From a virus: 34,367 nt of DNA. Where the stretch lies: positions 1 to 34,367 of IMG/VR virus record IMGVR_UViG_3300010392_003162; one strand, written 5' to 3'. Numbering within the stretch: the stretch's first letter is position 1; every line of letters starts with the position of its first letter. Made by a program: the position numbers and the translations under genes. The notes under the pieces were generated by a model. It was not told where the DNA came from. It searched no databases and worked only from the letters and a program-made list of their open reading frames with translations. Below are positions 1 to 5,203 of this stretch, in pieces.

Positions 1-88
1 GGTATTTTTTATGAACTAAATACAGCATTTCTTAGGACCACAGAGCTCAGTTATTGCAACTGGTTCACGAAGCCTAAAGAACATATAG

Positions 89-126
89 AACCCAAGGATT
101 CAGGCCCTTGGGTTTATTTTTATTTT
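89..126 (+). terminator. Rho-independent terminator of the upstream unit
   Basis: A 9-bp perfect stem, AACCCAAGG at 89-97 with CCTTGGGTT at 106-114, encloses an 8-base loop and is followed by TTATTTTTATTTTTT. It would end rightward transcription from host DNA before it reaches the integrase gene, which runs the other way. Confidence 0.75.
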
Positions 127-175
127 TTGATAATTATTCTAGATTTTAACCATTTGATTCGAAATTAAACTAGTT

Positions 176-225
176 GGTGCCCGAAAAAGTGCCCGAGTAA
201 CATAGATGTGACAAAAGGTGCCCTA
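176..225. repeat. Candidate integrase arm-type sites (GTGCCC repeats)
   Basis: Three near-identical copies in the same orientation, GGTGCCCGA at 176-184, AGTGCCCGA at 188-196 and GGTGCCCTA at 217-225, lie just beyond the stop codon of the integrase. Tyrosine integrases of phages and Tn916-like elements bind short direct repeats beside the attachment core with their N-terminal domain, and position and repetition fit that role. The core itself cannot be placed without the right junction. Confidence 0.45.
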
Positions 226-241
226 ACAAAGGTCACCTTTT
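213..241 (-). terminator. Hairpin at the integrase stop codon
   Basis: AAAAGGTG at 213-220 pairs with CACCTTTT at 234-241 around a 13-base loop. Read on the minus strand the hairpin covers the integrase TGA stop and ends in four T residues, so it would be a weak terminator that may work in both directions. It overlaps the third GTGCCC repeat. Confidence 0.45.
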
Positions 242-1387
242 AAAAATACTATCTATGGAATCTGAAGCAAGTTTGTCAGATTCTTTTAACTCATGACTGT
301 AGATCTTTCTTAAAGTATTTGTATTGGCATGACCAAGACGATCAGAGATAGTTCTTTCTGGTACTGTGGGATCATGAATTAATAAAGTAGCCATCGTGTG
401 TCTCAGCCCATGTAACGTTATCTTAGGTAATTCATTTCTTTTAATGAACTTCGTAAACCATTTGGATAAACTATCAGGAAAGCATTCTCTCCCAAAATCA
501 TCAACTAATAAATAGCCTGAATCACTCCATTTATCCCCTAAAAGTTCTTCTTGTACTTCAGAATGGGATTTATATGCAATTAATTGATCTCTTAAGACTG
601 AAGGAATTGAGACTGTTCTAAATGAGTCTACCGTTTTAGGAGTATCAATAATAATGCCTATTTTCGATATGTACTTTCTAGTTCGTCTAACATGAATTAA
701 ATTATTTGTAAGATCAATATCATTCCACATTAAACCTGAAATCTCAGCAAGTCTTAAACCAGTCATTAATGCAATGTAGCATCCCGTTGCCCATTTAATT
801 TCAAAATCCTCAACAACATCCAAAGCATCCATAAGATTTGATACCTGGTCCACATTGTAAAAATTAGGTGCAGGCTTAGCCCTTTTAGGTTTTGGTATTC
901 TATCTATAGGATTATCCAGGATATACTGCCATCTAACTGCATCTGTAAAGATTTTGTGGAGTATACTGTGGATATGTGTGATTGTAGTAGGAGATAGAAG
1001 ATCACCTTTTTCATTCTTAGGTGTTTTTCTTATCTTACTGTACATATTCAATATAGTAGTTGGATTAATTTTCTCAAGCTTTAACTTTCCTATATGAGGA
1101 AGTATATACTTATTAATTAGATCTTTGTAAGTTCTTGCTGATTTAGCTTTAAGTTCAACATTACCATAATCTCTAAACCATATTTGAGCAAACTGTGAGA
1201 ACGATAGATTAGATTGCTTAACCGATCCCATCTCCATTACTAATTGATTTTCTAATTTGATTGCAGCAGTCTCTGCATCTTTTCTGGTACCATAGAAAAC
1301 AACTTTCTTTCGCTTGCGTATGCCATCTACTGTCTTTGATGCAATAATATTATATTTTTGTCTATCTAATTTCTTAACTTGTGCCAT
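233..1387 (-). CDS. int: Tyrosine site-specific integrase
   Basis: Phage integrase of 384 residues, usual length for the Tn916/phage tyrosine recombinase group, which inserts and excises the prophage by strand exchange at att sites. Residues 1-50 look like the AP2-type arm-binding domain (YNIIASK, RKRKKVVFYGTRKDAE), about 60-160 form the SAM-like core-binding domain, and 180-384 the catalytic domain. The full catalytic set is visible: Arg212 in TGLR, Lys251 in TPKT, His326 and Arg329 in HGLRH, His353 in LGH and the nucleophile Tyr363 in KIYSH. The ATG has GAGGTG six bases upstream. It starts 22 bases after the protease gene with no terminator between, so the two are probably one operon driven by the SOS-type promoter near 1990. 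Lying at the element's end beside repeated arm-like sites fits its role. Confidence 0.95.
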   Translation of the reverse strand: MAQVKKLDRQKYNIIASKTVDGIRKRKKVVFYGTRKDAETAAIKLENQLVMEMGSVKQSNLSFSQFAQIWFRDYGNVELKAKSARTYKDLINKYILPHIGKLKLEKINPTTILNMYSKIRKTPKNEKGDLLSPTTITHIHSILHKIFTDAVRWQYILDNPIDRIPKPKRAKPAPNFYNVDQVSNLMDALDVVEDFEIKWATGCYIALMTGLRLAEISGLMWNDIDLTNNLIHVRRTRKYISKIGIIIDTPKTVDSFRTVSIPSVLRDQLIAYKSHSEVQEELLGDKWSDSGYLLVDDFGRECFPDSLSKWFTKFIKRNELPKITLHGLRHTMATLLIHDPTVPERTISDRLGHANTNTLRKIYSHELKESDKLASDSIDSIFKR

Positions 1388-1409
1388 GAATTCACCTCAC
1401 TTCATATTA

Positions 1410-1961
1410 TTATTTCCGTCCATATAAAGCTTTAGCTTTTGATTCGATATTCGCATCAAGGAAACGAGTAATGTAAATTGAGGGCAAATTTGAGAGACAT
1501 AAATAGTATTTTTCACATACTTCATAGTACTCTTGTTTAGATGCCATATGCTGCAATTTTTTCATGAGGAACTCCTCTGGTACCTGGAAATGATCAATAA
1601 GATCTTGTAGAATAGCATACTTATGATCTGCAAGGTAATCTAATAATTCATCATCAGGAATAACATGATTAGTTGCCCAGCGCAGAGCTTTTTCTTCTTC
1701 TTTATCAATTCTACATCTTCTCTGATATGTATCATTTACTTTAGGTGTTGGATCATCAATCATAGTATAGTAATGACCAAGCTCTTCAGCTAAGACAGTT
1801 TTGTGAAGTTCCTGATCATCAATGAGCTTTGCATCTAAGAGGATATAATACTCATCTCCATCCTTTACGCACATTCCATTTGCTTTGTTGTTTAGGTCTA
1901 CATAGTCATGTGATATTTCTTCTTCTTTTAGTTTGTTTGTAAGTGTATTTATTGTTTCCAT
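1410..1961 (-). CDS. ImmA/IrrE-family metallopeptidase (predicted repressor-cleaving antirepressor)
   Basis: A 183-residue protein of the ImmA/IrrE type; in ICEBs1 and related elements ImmA cleaves the short HTH repressor ImmR to cause induction. The zinc site reads A-E-E-L-G-H (Glu59, Glu60, His63) followed by the typical third-ligand helix, Glu-rich KEEEKALRWA, and a P-x-x-E-L segment at about 95-105. The usual HExxH first histidine is Glu here, a variant I believe occurs in related clostridial phage proteins; His53 lies just upstream. SD GGGAGG lies three bases before the ATG. A LexA box covers the transcription start, so expression should rise on DNA damage. The short repressor at 3111-3434, which has no autocleavage domain, is the obvious substrate. 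Placement in the family is sound; target and activity are inferred. Confidence 0.8.
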   Translation of the reverse strand: METINTLTNKLKEEEISHDYVDLNNKANGMCVKDGDEYYILLDAKLIDDQELHKTVLAEELGHYYTMIDDPTPKVNDTYQRRCRIDKEEEKALRWATNHVIPDDELLDYLADHKYAILQDLIDHFQVPEEFLMKKLQHMASKQEYYEVCEKYYLCLSNLPSIYITRFLDANIESKAKALYGRK

Positions 1962-1971
1962 AAACCTCCCA

Positions 1972-1985
1972 AGAACGTATGTTCG
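1972..1985 (-). promoter_or_regulatory. LexA (SOS) box over the protease-integrase promoter
   Basis: On the minus strand the sequence is CGAACATACGTTCT, which matches the Bacillus-type LexA consensus CGAACRNRYGTTYG at every position except the last; GAAC-N4-GTTC is intact. It begins about six bases after the -10 element, where bound LexA would block polymerase. No other GAAC-N4-GTTC site was noticed in the window by eye. Confidence 0.8.
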
Positions 1986-1990
1986 TTATA

Positions 1991-2019
1991 ATAATATCAT
2001 ACATACAATTTTGGAACAA
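1991..2019 (-). promoter_or_regulatory. Promoter of the protease-integrase operon
   Basis: On the minus strand TTGTTC (-35, 2019-2014) and TATTAT (-10, 1996-1991) are separated by 17 bases, giving a start near 1984 and a leader of about 22 bases before the protease ATG. A terminator hairpin directly upstream insulates it from the exonuclease gene. Confidence 0.6.
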
Positions 2020-2020
2020 T

Positions 2021-2051
2021 AAAAAAAATGTCAAATCAATGACATTTTTTT
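2021..2051. terminator. Bidirectional terminator between exonuclease and protease genes
   Basis: ATGTCA at 2028-2033 pairs with TGACAT at 2040-2045 around six bases; the stem is extended by A-tract/T-tract pairing on both sides, so either strand ends in a long U run. On the minus strand it ends the exonuclease transcript before the SOS-type promoter. Confidence 0.8.
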
Positions 2052-2110
2052 ATTGTTCTTCTTTGAAGTAGTTTATAAAGGCAGAACAAGACATTAAAAT
2101 ATACTATCTC

Positions 2111-3028
2111 CTACAAAACTAAATCGTAAAATACACTTTCTGGAATGATCATTAAATCCTGACCATTTATAATTAGATTTTCTGCTTTTTTCTGTTTTGA
2201 ACTTTTACCATCTTTTATACTTGCACAATAGTCATTATTGCCAAGAATAAGATAGTTGGTTTTTTTTGTTACGTTATTACCAATCAAACCACCTAAATCT
2301 ACAACTAATTGCATAGCATCTTTTCTTGGCATTTTATCAAGTTTACCAGTAAAAACGCAAGTGCGTCCATATAAGATATGAGTTTCGTCAAACTCCATAT
2401 TATTAGTTGTAATCGAGCTAATATCGAACTTGTAATTACTATTAACTTTCTTAAATATTTCATCTGTGGTTAAGTTTTCGTTAATCATGTATTCTTGCAA
2501 AGCTTTTAGGCAAGCAAATGTTATGTGGCAGTCTTTTAAAGCACGATGATTTCCTAACGTTTCAATTTCATAATAACTAGCGATTGTAGAAAGCTTGTGA
2601 TTCTCTAAATCTTTATTTATTCTTCTAGAGAATCGAAGAAGATCTATAAAGTTGTTTTCAAGTTTGATGTTATTATGTCGAAGATTATCATATAAAAAGT
2701 TAATATCAAAATTGACATTGTGTCCAACTAAAGTATGATCTTTAATAAACTCCATGAATGTATTAGTGATTTCATTGAACTGAGGCTTGTTGAGCAACAT
2801 CTCATTAGTTATACCAGTAAGATCAGTTATAAAGTCATCAACTTTATATTCTGGTTTGATAAGTTGTTGATATTCTCTAATGATTTTATTATCTTTTATA
2901 TGCAAAGCCCCAATTTCTATAATTTCATCCCACTGGGGCATTAATCCTGTAGTCTCAATATCAATCACAATATACTCATCAACAAAATGAGTTAAACTTT
3001 TTCCTTTGAATTCACGAATTTCTTTCAT
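2111..3028 (-). CDS. DnaQ-like 3'-5' exonuclease with C-terminal BRCT domain
   Basis: A 305-residue protein. Residues about 15-185 are a DEDDh exonuclease of the Pol III epsilon type: DIETTG, GHNVNFD and the late H-R-A-L-K-D motif are all present, so it should be active on DNA or RNA 3' ends. Residues about 220-305 read as a BRCT domain (GRTCVFTGKL, then an LVVDLGGLIG segment and TKKTNYLILG), the pattern seen in NAD-dependent ligase and in Firmicute exonuclease-BRCT proteins. I chose the ATG at 3028 because GGAAGG sits just upstream; an ATG five codons earlier has no site. The gene lies between repressor and protease, fenced by hairpins on both sides, so it looks like a gene expressed in the lysogen (moron). 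Role unknown; repair, nucleotide scavenging or attack on invading DNA are all possible. Confidence 0.85.
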   Translation of the reverse strand: MKEIREFKGKSLTHFVDEYIVIDIETTGLMPQWDEIIEIGALHIKDNKIIREYQQLIKPEYKVDDFITDLTGITNEMLLNKPQFNEITNTFMEFIKDHTLVGHNVNFDINFLYDNLRHNNIKLENNFIDLLRFSRRINKDLENHKLSTIASYYEIETLGNHRALKDCHITFACLKALQEYMINENLTTDEIFKKVNSNYKFDISSITTNNMEFDETHILYGRTCVFTGKLDKMPRKDAMQLVVDLGGLIGNNVTKKTNYLILGNNDYCASIKDGKSSKQKKAENLIINGQDLMIIPESVFYDLVL

Positions 3029-3084
3029 ATTACATCCTTCCATTAATCACATATTAATTACATAGATTACCATTTTGTTGTGAA

Positions 3085-3110
3085 ATAGAAACACTGCAAT
3101 CTCTGCAGTG
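3085..3110 (-). terminator. Terminator of the repressor gene
   Basis: CACTGCA at 3092-3098 and TGCAGTG at 3104-3110 form a 7-bp stem with a 5-base loop directly after the repressor's TAG; on the minus strand it is followed by TTTCTATTTC. It separates the repressor from the exonuclease gene downstream. Confidence 0.65.
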
Positions 3111-3434
3111 CTATTTTTGATTTTTTTTCTTCAGATTCTCAATTAGACCTTTTATCATTTTAATATCATCATCATTTAAACCATCTGTTGATAAGGTATT
3201 CATAGCTATTTTAATTTCAGAATCTTTTCTATGTTCACTTCTTCCTAATAAGTAATCTAAAGATACATCAAAGTATTCCGCCATTCGAGTAAGCATATCT
3301 GCCTCAGGCATCTGAGTGCCTTTTTCATATCTAGATATAGAACTTTTATTCAAAAAGAATACATCTGCAAATTGTTCTTGTGTTAATTTTTTTTCTTTTC
3401 TAAGTTCTTTTACTCTTTGTTGAAAATTAGCCAT
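3111..3434 (-). CDS. Short CI/ImmR-like repressor (HTH XRE)
   Basis: A 107-residue repressor with an N-terminal Cro/C1-type HTH (residues about 6-62: LRKEKKLTQEQFADVF, NKSSISRYEKG, LDYLLGR) and a short charged helical tail. It lacks the S24 peptidase domain of lambda CI, so it cannot cleave itself; like ImmR of ICEBs1 it would need a partner protease, and one is encoded at 1410-1961. The ATG at 3434 is preceded by GGAGG; an upstream TTG at 3446 would place that site inside the gene. Transcribed away from the Cro-like gene, with GTTGC-type operators overlapping its own promoter, it probably shuts off the early operon and regulates itself. Confidence 0.85.
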   Translation of the reverse strand: MANFQQRVKELRKEKKLTQEQFADVFFLNKSSISRYEKGTQMPEADMLTRMAEYFDVSLDYLLGRSEHRKDSEIKIAMNTLSTDGLNDDDIKMIKGLIENLKKKNQK

Positions 3435-3450
3435 TTTTACCTCCAAATTA

Positions 3451-3495
3451 ATTATACTATTAGTTGCAGTATAAACAACAAAAGTTGCAACTAAA
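3451..3495 (-). promoter_or_regulatory. Candidate promoter(s) of the repressor gene
   Basis: On the minus strand TTGTTT (3478-3473) and TATAAT (3456-3451) are 16 bases apart, but would start transcription almost at the ribosome binding site. A second choice, TTTAGT (3495-3490) with TATACT (3473-3468), also spaced by 16, gives a more normal leader. Both are overlapped by the GTTGC operators, so binding would govern the repressor's own expression. Confidence 0.45.
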
Positions 3496-3500
3496 GAAAC
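3463..3500. promoter_or_regulatory. Operators O1 and O2 of the lysogeny switch
   Basis: Two 17-bp sites with the form GTTGC-N7-(G/A)(C/A)AAC: GTTGCAGTATAAACAAC at 3463-3479 and GTTGCAACTAAAGAAAC at 3484-3500, centred 21 bp apart (two helical turns). Each has one good and one weaker half. They overlap the repressor promoter and lie upstream of the early promoter's -35. Confidence 0.65.
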
Positions 3501-3517
3501 TTTTTTTATTAAATCTA

Positions 3518-3545
3518 TTGACGAAAGTAAATAATTTGATATACT
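3518..3545 (+). promoter_or_regulatory. Early rightward promoter (PR-like)
   Basis: TTGACG at 3518-3523 and TATACT at 3540-3545 are spaced by 16 bases, and TG one base before the -10 makes it an extended -10 promoter. Transcription would start near 3552 and run into the Cro-like gene. Operator O3 lies just downstream, where a bound repressor would block it. Confidence 0.8.
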
Positions 3546-3555
3546 TGTATCATAA

Positions 3556-3572
3556 GTTGCGCCAAATGCAAC
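3556..3572. promoter_or_regulatory. Operator O3 (perfect GTTGC-N7-GCAAC)
   Basis: GTTGCGCCAAATGCAAC is a perfect inverted repeat of 5-base arms, placed at about +5 to +21 of the early transcript and directly before the Cro-like gene's ribosome binding site. It is the most symmetrical site in the switch region and so the likely strongest operator for early repression. Confidence 0.7.
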
Positions 3573-3586
3573 AGGAAGGAGGTATA

Positions 3587-3820
3587 ATGAAATCTAACGA
3601 ATTGAAATCAAAGCGCATAAAATTCGGTTATACTCAGACTGATGTTGGACAAGCTCTGTCAATTTCTAAATCTTCTTATAGTAAAAAAGAAAATGGAGTT
3701 CAAAATTTCTCGATTGCTGAAATAAAGCTTTTAAGGAAGATTCTAGAGATAAACGACTTAGAGTTAGTTGATATTTTTTTTAATGACTCAGTTGCGTTTG
3801 ATGCAACATTTATGCCGTAA
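3587..3820 (+). CDS. Cro-like HTH regulator
   Basis: A 77-residue HTH protein, first gene of the rightward operon and divergent from the repressor, so in the Cro position. The HTH reads RIKFGYTQTDVGQALSISKSSYSKKENG (residues about 10-36). The ATG at 3587 follows AGGAAGGAGGT; the frame is open further upstream, but that extension runs through the promoter and operators and cannot be translated from this transcript. The last 30 bases of the gene contain a perfect copy of the operator (3791-3807), which suggests feedback or repressor looping. Function is inferred from position and fold. Confidence 0.8.
   Translation: MKSNELKSKRIKFGYTQTDVGQALSISKSSYSKKENGVQNFSIAEIKLLRKILEINDLELVDIFFNDSVAFDATFMP
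3791..3807. promoter_or_regulatory. Operator O4 inside the 3' end of the Cro-like gene
   Basis: GTTGCGTTTGATGCAAC is a second perfect GTTGC-N7-GCAAC site, 235 bp downstream of O3 and within coding sequence, close to the start of the next gene. It may be an auxiliary operator for DNA looping or a roadblock to polymerase. Confidence 0.6.
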
Positions 3821-3892
3821 TTATAAGTTTATTATGTGAATAATAAGCATAGTAATTATTTGAAAACTGAATATCTAAGGGAGGATTATGAA

Positions 3893-4408
3893 TTGATACA
3901 AGAAATTTTGAAACAAACTAGGTTAGCAGCTGGTATGACTCAAAGAGCATTGGCTAATGAAGTAAATGTTGCTCAATGTAGAATATCATCTTATGAAAAT
4001 GGTGAAGATATACCTATTGATATTGCAGTTAAGATATCTAGAGTACTTAAGTCACCTAGATTGAGGCAGGCAATATCCTGTGCTGAAAAAGATCAGATAA
4101 TTAGTATACCAATTCTCAATAATGTGAATGATGATCCAGCAGTAATTCTAGATTCACTGGTTGAAGAAGCTGGTGAGATGATTGAGTCAAGTATGAAGCT
4201 AAAGAAGATTATTCGAAATAGGAATACTCTTGATGATTTAACAGAAGTAGAACTAGAAAATGTAATGGCTTTTGAAGAACAGATAGCTGATATTATTCCA
4301 GCAGTACAATTGCATTTCATTAGAATGGCTGAAATCTTTGGTTTAGATATAAGCCGTATTGAAAAAAGAATGATTATGAAGTTAAAGAAAAAGAAGTATT
4401 TAGTTTAG
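3893..4408 (+). CDS. HTH (XRE) regulator fused to a MazG-like helical domain
   Basis: A 171-residue protein. Residues 1-55 are an XRE-type HTH (AAGMTQRALANEVNVAQCRISSYENG). The C-terminal half, about 83-165, resembles the all-alpha MazG-like pyrophosphohydrolase fold often found in phages: EEAGE (91-95), then EEQIAD (128-133), then a FGLDISRIEKRMIMKL tail. The second motif normally has Glu three residues before the Asp; here it is Gln130 with Glu at 128-129, so catalysis may be lost. I chose a TTG start at 3893 because GGGAGG lies eight bases upstream and the HTH begins right there; a GTG at 3836 has no binding site. It is second in the early operon. A regulator that senses a nucleotide is one reading; the domain match is by eye only. 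Confidence 0.6.
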   Translation: MIQEILKQTRLAAGMTQRALANEVNVAQCRISSYENGEDIPIDIAVKISRVLKSPRLRQAISCAEKDQIISIPILNNVNDDPAVILDSLVEEAGEMIESSMKLKKIIRNRNTLDDLTEVELENVMAFEEQIADIIPAVQLHFIRMAEIFGLDISRIEKRMIMKLKKKKYLV

Positions 4409-4417
4409 GAGGTTTCG

Positions 4418-4705
4418 ATGGAAGCAGCAGTAAAGAAAGTACGAAAGATTCCTACTAAGGCTGAAATCATGAGTAGACATCGAGTATCGACAATAGATGT
4501 TGAAGAAGCAGCAGCTTACTTAGGAATATCTATTTCTACATTGAGAAAGTATTACTCAGATGGTGTTTTACCATTCATAAGAGTAAGAAAGGGTGGAAGA
4601 ATATTATTCAGAACAAAATCACTTGATCAGTGGATGGATAAGATGGAAGAAGATTCATATAGAACATTTTATGATATACCAGCGGATGTAGACTATATAG
4701 AATAG
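4418..4705 (+). CDS. xis: Excisionase-like MerR-type HTH protein
   Basis: A 95-residue protein with the helix-turn-helix 17 (excisionase/MerR-like) pattern: TIDVEEAAAYLGISISTLRKYYSDGVLPFIRVRKGGRILFRTKSLDQWMDKM spread over residues about 24-78, where a short helix pair is followed by a wing and an arm helix. Small proteins of this kind act as excisionases or as DNA-bending accessory factors for tyrosine integrases. SD GGAGG sits eight bases before the ATG. Its place early in the rightward operon suits Xis, which is needed on induction, but I cannot exclude a transcription factor role. Confidence 0.65.
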   Translation: MEAAVKKVRKIPTKAEIMSRHRVSTIDVEEAAAYLGISISTLRKYYSDGVLPFIRVRKGGRILFRTKSLDQWMDKMEEDSYRTFYDIPADVDYIE

Positions 4706-4714
4706 GGGGTTAAT

Positions 4715-4981
4715 ATGTTTAGAGTTATTGAGCATTTAGATCTTGTTAAAGGTGATTTAAGAGATAATATTTTGGACAAGACAGTTGAAAATGCACATTT
4801 AGAAGAGATGATTCTTGAGTGTGAAGATCATTTGGAAGTAAAAAAAATAAAAAGGAGTTTTGCATCAAATAATGATGTTATTAATGATTCTAAAGCTGCA
4901 TTGAAAGAAGTAGATGAGGCTATAGAGATATTAAAAGTTTGTTCAGAAGATAAAAAAAAGACCCTAGCCTGGCAGCAATGA
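4715..4981 (+). CDS. Hypothetical early protein
   Basis: An 88-residue protein I do not recognise. It is charged and mostly predicted helical, with an acidic middle (HLEEMILECEDHLE) and a lysine-rich stretch near the C-terminus; no membrane segment or metal motif. It has a GGGGG-type ribosome site and follows the excisionase-like gene by nine bases, so it is co-transcribed with the early genes. Confidence 0.65.
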   Translation: MFRVIEHLDLVKGDLRDNILDKTVENAHLEEMILECEDHLEVKKIKRSFASNNDVINDSKAALKEVDEAIEILKVCSEDKKKTLAWQQ

Positions 4982-5037
4982 GTCAATTTCTAATACAGCC
5001 ATTATATCAGAGTATGGTGGCCATATCAAGGAGGTAA
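4978..5037 (+). CDS. Possible 19-residue coupled micro-ORF
   Basis: The stop of the preceding gene overlaps an ATG (ATGA), opening a 19-codon frame (begins MSQFLIQPLYQ) whose TAA directly follows the AGGAGG ribosome site of the next gene. The tight geometry at both ends suggests a translational coupler, but nothing in the peptide itself supports coding, and chance is quite possible. Confidence 0.2.
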   Translation: MSQFLIQPLYQSMVAISRR

Positions 5038-5038
5038 C

Positions 5039-5164
5039 ATGGAGAATCCTAATCTAATTCAGATTGTTGGATATAAAGACAAAGAGAGGCGTTCAATCGT
5101 TAAGGTAGTAATAGCAACATTTATTGCTCTGATTACATATGTCTTAACAACTCCTTTCATATAG
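5039..5164 (+). CDS. Small single-pass membrane protein
   Basis: A 41-residue protein with AAGGAGG six bases before the ATG. Residues 1-19 are polar and charged (KDKERR just before the membrane), residues 23-41 are a hydrophobic helix (VVIATFIALITYVLTTPFI), so the N-terminus should face the cytoplasm by the positive-inside rule. I do not recognise a family. Small membrane proteins in early phage operons often change host envelope functions, which is only a guess here. Confidence 0.6.
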   Translation: MENPNLIQIVGYKDKERRSIVKVVIATFIALITYVLTTPFI

Positions 5165-5203
5165 GTGGGAGCTTATGCTCCTGCCAATTTAAACGGGGTG
5201 CTG

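Larger units (their letters stand above)
1..232. other. Left flank, no assignable gene; probable attachment-side junction
   Basis: No complete gene is visible. The first forward frame stays open from base 1 to a TAA at 166-168, but it has no start in the window and runs through a terminator hairpin, so it is either the tail of a truncated host gene or chance. A short hairpin (CAGTT-ATTGC-AACTG) lies at 49-63. I looked for the 3' end of a tRNA or tmRNA, a usual phage target, and found no T-arm or CCA end. The integrase stops at 233, so the left attachment site should be in this stretch, but one end alone does not show it. Confidence 0.4.

Noticed and set aside
1-90. Possible tRNA or tmRNA 3' end as integration target (GGTTCACGA motif)
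   Set aside because: No T-arm pairing, acceptor stem or CCA end can be built, and the hairpins present do not form a cloverleaf.
2735-2944. Plus-strand frame opposite the exonuclease gene
   Set aside because: No ribosome site, low-complexity Phe/Ile-rich translation, and fully inside a convincing gene on the other strand.
3464-3586. Upstream extension of the Cro-like frame giving a 118-residue protein
   Set aside because: It would be translated across the promoter and operators, upstream of the transcription start; AGGAAGGAGGT fixes the start at 3587.
5167-5182. GGAGC-TTAT-GCTCC hairpin as a terminator before the initiator gene
   Set aside because: It has no T run and lies inside an operon; it might affect translation but there is no evidence.
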